Shown in pieces: positions 56,319 to 64,000 of a stretch of DNA of 64,000 nucleotides. The position numbers were made by a program, and so were the translations under genes. Each line of letters opens with the position of its first letter. Position 1 is the stretch's first letter. The notes under the pieces were generated by a model. The model saw only the letters and a program-made list of their open reading frames with translations, was not told the DNA's origin and ran no database searches. The DNA is from Cadophora sp. MPI-SDFR-AT-0126 (taxonomy: Eukaryota; Ascomycota; Leotiomycetes; Helotiales; Ploettnerulaceae): NCBI GenBank assembly GCA_020747065.1, contig JAGMVK010000010.1:2079229-2143228 (forward strand). Reading direction: 5' to 3'.

Positions 56319-57241
56319 ATAGTTGCTAGGGGCGGTACTCACAATTGGGAGTATCGTAAGTAGGGAGGGGCGGGGCCCTACTAAACTTTTTGTTTACTTT
56401 TTCCTATTTCCAACCAAGACAAATGGATTAAGCGAGGTACCTTAGGGGAAGGGAGTTCACACTTGTACTAGCCATTGCCGGATTACTATTGCTATATTAC
56501 ATTAGTAAGATCGATTTAAGGATGAGAAGACGAAGTCAGAGGAGGGTAATGACTTGCATTAAGGTGATATAGATAGGGATGATACAGAGGATTTAGAAGC
56601 TAGTCACGGAAACCCATATCACAAGCAGAACTTACGCAGGAGGTTCCGCTACTTGGGGATCTGCTATAATTCTATTCAACTCTAATAATACGCCCGGTTT
56701 ATCTTCTGTGCTATAGCCTCAGAAGTCACAAATCCACAGCAGCTATAGAAAGCAGAAGTTAGAAGAGAAGAGGTCCAAATAGGTTAGGCAAGCAAGGACA
56801 GCTATAATTGAAACTCCCAAGGACTCTGAAGGTGAGCCTAGACACGACCAAAGTCAAGACAAACTAAGGACCCCTAAATAGGACAGCTGTCTCGCCGGCG
56901 TTGTAGCAACTAGCGACAGTCTATTGGGAGTAAAAGCTCGTCGTCAAGCTAAACCACTACGGAGAGAACGAGAGAGAGTAAGTAACGAGCAAAGGAGGGC
57001 GCGTCCCTAAGCCTGGGCAAGAGGGCTCAATACACGGAAGCTTTCTTCCTCTTCTGTAAGGCCCCTTTTGCAGCTCGAAGAGAGAGCGCGGACCACTTGC
57101 GGCTCTGTGCTCCTACGGCGGGCACGGACTTATACTCTGTAGGGTAATATCCTCAGAGGAGTTGGCTAGTTAGTAGTAAGTAATGTCCCTACTTGTTTAC
57201 GTCTCTTAGAAGGCTCTGTTTCAGTGAGTTCTGTTATTACC
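56319..57241 (+). promoter_or_regulatory. Upstream region of the telomere-linked helicase, with duplicated GC cassette
   Basis: No coding trace. At 57061-57153 a cassette (GGCCCCTTTTGCAG...GCGGACC...GGCACGGACTTA...GTAATATCCT) resembles 53809-53912 (GGCCCTTTTGCGG...GCGCACGGACTTA...GTTACATCCT). The shared block may mark a common promoter or a duplicated subtelomeric segment. Confidence 0.4.
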
Positions 57242-60200
57242 ATGTCGCTGGATCTCGTTTACAACCCGACCCACCAGGTAGTCGTTTGCCGGCGCTGCCA
57301 GACGTGCCTCGTACCCCGGCAAAGTAGTATCGAACGACACTTGCGGGGCGAGCCGCACCGTCTGCTCGGTCCAGCTCTGAAGGCCCACTTAGCATATATC
57401 GATGGACTGACGCTACGGGACCTAGAGACCTTGAAGAGGGACCGGCCTAGGGAGTCGGTTGACCCGATCGAGTACCTCCCAATCCACGCGGGGTTTCGCT
57501 GTCTGCTCTGTCCTCTCGAAGATCCCTTCTACACAATCCGCCTCCCCCGGATACGGGACCACATACCGAGCCATGACGGGAGAAGTGCGAGGGAGCACAA
57601 GTCGACGCCGCTCTGGGAGAGTTGCCGCCTCCAGACTTACTTTGCTAACAATGCCCTGGTGACTTACTTTGCTGTTCTCAAGGGCGTAGAGACGCCAGAC
57701 CCAGCCTATTTGACTGTACTGACGGAGCCTGAGAGGGAATTGTTTGTGAAGTTAGAGGGGGATTACCAAGATGTGAAATGCGATCTCGAGGCGCAAGCAA
57801 GTATCGTTCGGGATATTAGAGAGTCCAGGTCGGAAAGGGTGCCATGGCTACACGACGTGACGCGCTTCCCATCCCACATAGTTACGCTACAGGACGAGGA
57901 GATCTGGAGCTCGTACCGACTGCCCCCAAAGAAAGAGCTTGATGCGGGTGGCGAGCATGCTACGGATCCTGATCTCGCCCGAATCCTGGTTGCAGCTGAG
58001 GCTGTCTTAAGAGACGCATACCGGTTATACAGCGACACTTCGCCAGACCGGAAAATGACACAGCAGCGGGCCAATATCCTGAATGAATTCTATACTGGGG
58101 CGTCGGGCAAAGCAGATGGGTTCCGGTATTACAAGAACGCGTCGACCCTGGTTACCTACTTCACCACTATGAAACAGCTGTTAGTGTACTACTACCGAGT
58201 AGTATACTGTGAAAGCGGTCATTTCACCCGGGTTCAGCTAGACCAGATACTACCTGGGGATGTTATCCAACCAACTACCCAGCAGATCCAGGCCATGGAT
58301 AAGATCATAGATGCATTGGTTCTTGAAGATGAGGAGGAAGCTGAGCTGGCTTTAAAGCACGCCATTCGGCGACTATACCTGGCCCTGATCTGCCATACTG
58401 TTGGCAGCGTGCCATTCAAATCGCCCGTCTTGAGTTTCTGCGCCATGTTGAGCAGGAAAGTCCGTGGGAAAGGCCGAGGGTTGTGGGAGGAGCCGGGGAA
58501 TTTCAATAGCCACTTATCGGCTCTGACCTGGGCTGCCCAGCTCGTGCTCTTTGACTATGCTTGTTTTCAGGAGCAGGACGATGAAGATCAAATCCCTGTC
58601 TTTCTTGCCAAGATCTGCAAGAAGTTCTTCCAACAGCTAGCCGAGACACCGTTTGGGCATATTCTGCAATGGCGGCTGTACTTATTCAAGGTTGGAAAGG
58701 CCGCAATTGCTAAGCACCAAGCCCGGTGGTCCCTGGACGGGCAGACAGTGGAATATCGCGGGGTAGAATTGCAGATGTCGCAGATCTCTGACTTGGTGGC
58801 TTCCGAATACCAACGGGCCCATGCCCTGCTTTATGATGAGCTCTTGTTCCAAGCAAAAGACCTGACTCCTATGGAGTCGTGGCGGCTGAAGGACGACTTG
58901 GATCTGGAAGATTTTGGAGGTTCGTGGCTCTCTCATCCCAGTAATGCCGAGTTCTTAGAGGGTGCTGAGCTCGCTCTCTTCCGGCGGATCCAAGGCAATG
59001 CTGAGCTCCGGGCCATGTTCTTAACCAAGGCTAAGGATGGGAGCATGATCTTGTGTCCTAAGGCTATGGACATCTACGAGTCACACGCCCAAGAATTCCT
59101 ACAGCCGTTATTAGTGCTATGTCATGTCCCCGGCGGCCCACCATTGCGAGCGTCCGAGTTGCTATCGATGATGTGGTGCAATAATGCTCGACAGCGCCAC
59201 CTATTTATTTGGGAGAAGCTACTAATGATCTATGTTCAGTACCACAAGGGTCAGCAGCAGTCCGGGGCATACAAGGACAACATTCGCTTTATACCAAAGG
59301 CGATTGGGGATTTGGTGCTTCTTTACATTGCATATGTTTTGCCTTTAAGGCAACTGTTCCTCCGACAGCAAAAGCCCGGTGCCCTCATCTCTCCGTACCT
59401 TTGGGCGAAATTAGACGGGACGGTGTGGGTTGATGAGACACTTTCGGCTTGCTTGCGTAAGGCGTGTACCCGGGCAAAGGTGCCTTGTTTGCACACTTCC
59501 AACTGGCGGCAGTTTGCAGCATCGATTACTAAAGAGAAGTTTTCTACTAAAGAACGGGCCAACTTTGATATTGAGGAGAGCGTCGGGGAGGATATTGAAG
59601 ACGAGCTGGATCTTGTTGCCTTGGCTGAACAAAGCAACCACAGCTACCACACTTTTAATCATGCATATGCTGGCACTACTACGCTCACCATGAGTGCTTT
59701 GCTGCATCGGAATTACCGAGCATCTGAGAGCTGGCATACGTTATTCCGGCTCGATCATATTCTCCAGGGGAAGAGACCACGAGGCGCCTCAGAGACGCTG
59801 TCACTGCGAATGCTTGATGCTTCCAAGCGTGGTCAGCTTCGCCGGAGGGGGGCTTATTCTGAGGCTGACTTACTGGCGGTGGCACGGAAGTTATACAACA
59901 AACCGGACTTGCAATTCAGGGTTCCCGGTCAGCGGAATGGCGTTCTTGCCATCATGGGACCTCATCCAGCCGAGCAAGTGGTTCTGGTAATAGGAACCGG
60001 CTCTGGCAAGACGATAGTTGTTATGATTGGTGCTGCTATTGCAGATGCTGGGACCACCATCCTCGTTTTGCCAATAGTTGCTCTGCGGGGTGATATGCTG
60101 AGACGCTTTCACGAAGTAGGTATCCGGCCCTTGGTCTGGTCGGTTGATTGCAAGCAGTCGGCTTCACTAGTCATTGTGTCAGCTGAAGCAGCGTGTACTC

Positions 60201-61615
60201 AAGGCTTTCTTGAATACTGTCATCTTCAGGTCAGTAAGCAGAAACTCGACCGCATTATCATCGACGAGGGTCATCTCACTATTACGGCCAGTGATTACCG
60301 GCCATGCATGGCCCAACTGGGCTGGTACGTTCGGCAAATTAGGACGCAAACAGTGTGGCTGACAGCAACCCTACCTCCTGTGATGCAAGAAGAGTTCATT
60401 GAGCACAATAAGCTGGTGAAACCCAGGGTTATCCGGGAATCGACCAATCGGCCGAACATCAAGTACATGGTCAGCTTGGAGACCGGACCGGGTGCCTTGG
60501 TTGAGAGAGCTGCCGACCTGGTACAGGCATACTGGCCCAAGCAGGAGATCTTTGACCACTCCCGCGATAAGATCATTATCTACTGCCGGACTCGGGAGGA
60601 AGTAGCACAGCTTGCCGATATTCTCAAGTGTCCCTTGTACACGTCAAGATCCGGAACCGAAGAGGAGAAAGCTGCCATCATCTCTGGGTGGCTTGGTAAT
60701 AGAGATCAGCCGGTGATTGTAGCTACATCTGCTCTTGGGATCGGATTTGATTATCCGTTCGTCCGCTGGGTGATCCATGTCGATGGGCCCGATAAGCTGA
60801 CTGATTTCTCTCAGGAGTCTGGAAGAGCTGGGCGGGATGGAAGTAAGGCTTCTTCTATTGTTCTCCTGCATGCCGGGTGGAAGCCTCAGGTTGATGGACA
60901 CCTGTCCGCGGATCGAGAGGCTATGCAGCTCTATCTCACACAGCAATACTGTTCCCGTGGTATTCTGAGCCAGTTCTTGGATGCTCAATCCGATTAGCGG
61001 TGGTGTATGCCGGGTGAAGAGAGGTGTCAGGTTTGCCGCGAGCCCCATACCGAAGCGCGACCCGCCGACGTTGTATTTGCCTTGCCGCAAAGAGTAGAGA
61101 TGGAATTCACCGGGCCAGAAGAGGTCTTACGGCAGGATCATGTCCGAGAGCAGGTCCTTGATAGTTATGAGAGCGACCTCGAGATTATGGTAGGGCTGTG
61201 CCTCTACTGCCGGATCGAGGGCCGCAGGTTCGACCATGCGCCAGGCAAATGCTCACGGCGGTTCCGGTGGATCCGTGCTAAGCAAGAGGCGTACCGTACA
61301 CGAGACCGAGAGGACAAGGAGTGGATCGGGCGGTATGTGGCATGCTGGCAGTGCTACCAGCCACAAGATATCTGTCGGGTAGCAGATCCAGAACATGAAG
61401 AGACCGAGTGCCGCTTCCCTGACATGGTGATGCCGCTCTGCTACGGAGTGTATTGCCGGCCTGGAGGCGAGGAGTGGCTGCGGAAGCATTTCCAGCGCTC
61501 TTTTCAGAGCGAACTGGAATATATGCTATGGCTAGGGGAAACGGCATCACTTGGGGGGAACGAGTGTATTGAAGCTAACTGTGTAGCGGCGCTTGCATTA
61601 GCAGAGTTTGGATAA
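57242..61615 (+). CDS. Telomere-linked RecQ-type helicase, one in-frame TAG
   Basis: Start ATG 57242. The frame is open for 1251 codons to TAG 60995-60997, then continues open in the same phase to TAA-type stop at 61615 (1457 positions in all). The N-terminus has DUF3505-like fingers (VVCRRCQTCLV...H, CLLCPLEDPF...RIRDHIPSH). A long middle domain follows. The SF2 helicase comes next: Walker A GTGSGKT at 918-924, DEGH at 1008-1011, LTATLPP, IIYCRTREEV, VIVATSALGIGFDYP and QESGRAGRDG from 1191. After the stop comes the Cys-rich end (RWCMPGEERCQVCREPH, CLYC, CWQC, CYGVYC). TAG probably replaces the Trp in DWRWCM. RecQ-like helicases next to telomeres are common in fungi and thought to help telomere upkeep when telomerase fails. 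The helicase core is intact; only the zinc tail is cut off. It is transcribed towards the telomere. Confidence 0.85.
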
Positions 61616-62740
61616 GCTTATTTTGCACGTTTAATATAAAATAATAATAGGATTATATTATCCTTATAATATCAAAGAATATAAAGACTATTTATATAAG
61701 ATCGGTGTATTAAGAGATTATTTAAACTTTTTAAATAATATTCTATTCTAATTAATCCTAATTAAACAAGATAGATTAATTACCTTTCGACTTGAATAGA
61801 ATAGTATTTAAATTATTAGTTGAATAATATTTAATTATTTAACCGGTGATACACGTTTTGACTTTTATTATAAAATAGCTTAAATATATATTATAATTAT
61901 AACTTTATCTTTATTTAATAAAGCAAATACTATCTTGCTTTTATATATAATAAGTTAAGTAAGAATTTTATGAAATAATTTATAAATTATATTTAAGGTA
62001 GTTTAATAAAGAATAGTTAACTAATTTCTTTGAGTTTACTGTATATTACTAAGCTATTATTTATATAATAGTTTATCTTAATTAGATACCAGTTCAATAA
62101 AATAGATTAATAATAAAAACGCTTAATTAGAATAGAATACTGAGCATTATTTTATTTTATTTATTTAATACGTTGTGTAATATAAACAGGTAAGAGATAA
62201 GCTCTAAGTCTAAGAACTCAGAACTACTTAAAACGAAAGGTGCGACGACTTATAATATTAGTAAAAATATAAAGTAACGGCTAATAAAGTCAAGGCGAAG
62301 TAATGAAGAAATAGAGTAGTATAACTACTAATAAGATTAAGGCGAAGTAAAGGATAAAGAGAAGAAGATAATTAGGGTTAATAAGATTAAGACGAAGTAA
62401 AGTATTAGTCCACAGGTCCTTACATAAGTATACTTTAGTCTGAAAAGGGGGTGTGGATTAGGATCAGGAGCTAGAGCCTAGCCGGACTAGTTTCGGAGGG
62501 TATTCGGTGGGGTCTCGTAGTATATAGTCTGACTCTCCTCGTACTCTCTTAGGAATTACACAGATTTTTAACTATACCTTTAAAGCTCTGTCAACCATAC
62601 TGATATATCATTATATTACGTAGTACATGAACCGGTACTGCACCGATATAAAGGAAAAGAAAAAAGTGGAGAAGGGTTAATAAAGAAAAAGATAAAGAAA
62701 AAAGGAAAGTTTTAATATAAAAGGATTATTTAAAAAGGAT
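61616..62740. other. AT-rich spacer with three imperfect direct repeats
   Basis: RIP-like AT-rich sequence. Near 62279-62400 a phrase of the form AATAAGATTAAGGCGAAGTAA occurs three times with variation. No coding trace. Confidence 0.45.
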
Positions 62741-62744
62741 TAGG

Positions 62745-63240
62745 GTTGTGTTATTTTAGTATTAAGGTTGTGTTATTTAAGCGTGTTATTTGAGTATTGA
62801 CGGGGTGTTATTTAAGGGTTATTTGGGTATATTATTTGAGTATTTTATTTAAGTTTTATTTAAGTTTTATTTAAGTTTTATTTGAGTGTTTTATTTGAGT
62901 ATTTAAGTATTTTATTTGAGTATTTTATTTGTTTTATTTAAGTGTTTTATTTAAGTGTTTTATTTAAGTTTTATTTGTGTGTGTTATTTGTGCGTATTAT
63001 TTAAGTATGTTATTTATTTTATTTGAATATGTTATTTAAGTATTTTATTTTATTTGAGTATTTTATTTGAGTACGTTGTTATTTGAGAGTGTTATTTAAG
63101 TATGTTATTTAAGTGTTTTATTTCCGCGAAGCCGTGTTATTTGAGCGACAGGTGTTTTATTTGAGTGAAGCTGTTTTATTTGAGCGAGAGGTGTTTTATT
63201 TAAGCGAGAGATGTTTTATTTCAGTAAAAGAGAGATTAAG
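62745..63240 (+). repeat. Degenerate TTATTTGAGTATTT / TTATTTAAGTGTTT tandem repeats
   Basis: A short unit around TTTTATTTGAG or TTTTATTTAAG, 9-15 bases apart, recurs dozens of times. A further block lies at 63595-63760. Between them, two GC-rich palindromic words (GCGCGAAGCGC near 63425, GGCGCGGAGCGCC near 63530) are each followed by GTGACCC(T/C)GTAGGG. Confidence 0.8.
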
Positions 63241-63798
63241 TAATTGATAATTGGAAGGGTTTTAGGGTATATTTAAGGTCGAATCAAGGCAAGGACCTGT
63301 TTTTATTAGGGTTATTATAAATTAAATAAGGGGGGTTTAGTAATGTACGGGTTACCGGATCAAGTTAAGGTTATATGTATCGCGGAGGATTGAAGCTAGG
63401 GTATAAAGAACCCTAAACCTATTAGCGCGAAGCGCTAGTTGTGACCCTGTAGGGATAATAGTATATGAGGGCGGGAAGTAAGGAAGATATATAAAGACCG
63501 ACCGGACCCGACCTGATCCGGACCCGTGGGCGCGGAGCGCCGATTGTGACCCCGTAGGGTTTAAGTTAAGGTTTAAGTTCGGGTATTAGGGTTAAGTGTT
63601 TTATTTAAGTTTTTTTTATTTGGGTAAGTTATTTAGGTGTGTTAGGGAAGGGTTATTTAAGTGGGATTTTATTTGGGTGTTATTTGAGTATTTTATTTGA
63701 GCGTGTTTTTTTAAGTATTAGGGTTGTGTTATTTGAGTATTAATTTAGGGTTAAGATTATTATAGGGGTAAGAAGTGAGTGGGTGAGTGAGGGAGTAA

Positions 63799-63890
63799 GT
63801 AGATAGGAAAGGAGAGTAGATAGGAAAGGAGAGTAGATAGGAAAGGAGAGTAGATAGGAAGGAGAGTAGATAGGAAAGGAGAGTAGATAG
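63799..63890 (+). repeat. 17-bp tandem repeat next to the telomere
   Basis: GTAGATAGGAAAGGAGA repeats five times (one copy 16 bases), then a partial GTAGATAG passes straight into GGTTAGGG. It is the last subtelomeric sequence before the telomere tract. Confidence 0.9.
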
Positions 63891-64000
63891 GGTTAGGGTT
63901 AGTAGGTTAGGGTTAGGGTTAGGGTTAGGGTTAGGGTTAGGGTTAGGGTTAGGGTTAGGGTAGGGTTTAGGGTAGGGTTGAGGGTAGGGTTAGGGTAGGG
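63888..64000 (+). repeat. Telomere repeat tract (TTAGGG)n, chromosome end
   Basis: The G-rich strand runs 5' to 3' to the right end of the window, as at a right chromosome end. About ten clean TTAGGG units are followed by variant spacing (TAGGG, TTTAGGG, TTGAGGG) in the last ~45 bases, which may be true variation or end-of-read error. Confidence 0.95.

Noticed and set aside
1..64000. CRISPR arrays or bacterial operons
   Set aside because: Introns, telomere, HET/NLR genes and RIP all mark a fungal chromosome; tandem repeats here have no spacer pattern.

Overview
The right end of this window is a chromosome end. The last ~110 bases are TTAGGG repeats on the + strand, preceded by a 17-bp tandem array, TTATTTGAG-type repeats and a telomere-linked RecQ helicase. 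The short spliceosomal introns, HET and NACHT-WD40 type genes, hydrophobin, DUF6536, Zn2Cys6 regulator, Tad-like LINE and long AT-rich blocks full of TAG/TAA point to a filamentous ascomycete (Pezizomycotina). The AT-rich blocks look like the product of repeat-induced point mutation (RIP). I cannot name the species.

Layout: 1-5640 is AT-rich and holds a RIP-decayed Ty3/gypsy element read on the minus strand. 5641-9456 is a lightly mutated non-LTR retrotransposon with RT and RNase H. 9648-11966 is an intact hybrid histidine kinase with a MEDS-type sensor. 12150-14880 carries broken self/non-self genes: a Gti1/Pac2 (WOPR) fragment in phase with an NLR WD40 tail, then a HET-domain pseudogene. 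15236-16634 is a four-exon secreted protein. 17287-25023 is mostly wreckage (amidohydrolase, sirtuin, DUF6536), with one large membrane-anchored Cys-rich protein at 18744-20936. A chimeric mitochondrial DNA insert (nad6 piece joined to nad3 piece) sits inside the DUF6536 reading frame at 23603-23833.

26146-34013 holds an AflR-like zinc-cluster regulator with broken frames, a Tc1/mariner transposase scrap, an intact Reg1/Hex2-like PP1 regulatory subunit paralogue (29505-30885), a broken multi-pass membrane protein and an intact class I hydrophobin (33554-34013). 34014-44285 is largely gene-free; its middle (37.6-41.0 kb) is RIP-like. 44286-48737 is a decayed minus-strand composite locus with a Ulp1/C48 protease whose catalytic Cys codon has become Tyr, and an INCENP IN-box-like stretch. 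49078-52290 is RIP-decayed DUF3505/telomere-linked helicase sequence on the + strand, with long frames broken almost only by TAG/TAA.

52465 to the end is subtelomere proper: a 23-bp minisatellite running into telomere-like sequence, two spliced small genes whose exons are best seen by joining frames (53121-54003 and 56053-56318), a tRNA-like/hairpin element, six copies of a ~180-bp repeat, and the telomere-linked helicase (57242-61615), complete except for one TAG. The window reads mainly as a subtelomeric gene graveyard shaped by duplication, RIP and DNA-break repair, with a few intact accessory genes (histidine kinase, hydrophobin, Reg1-like, secreted protein) embedded in it.
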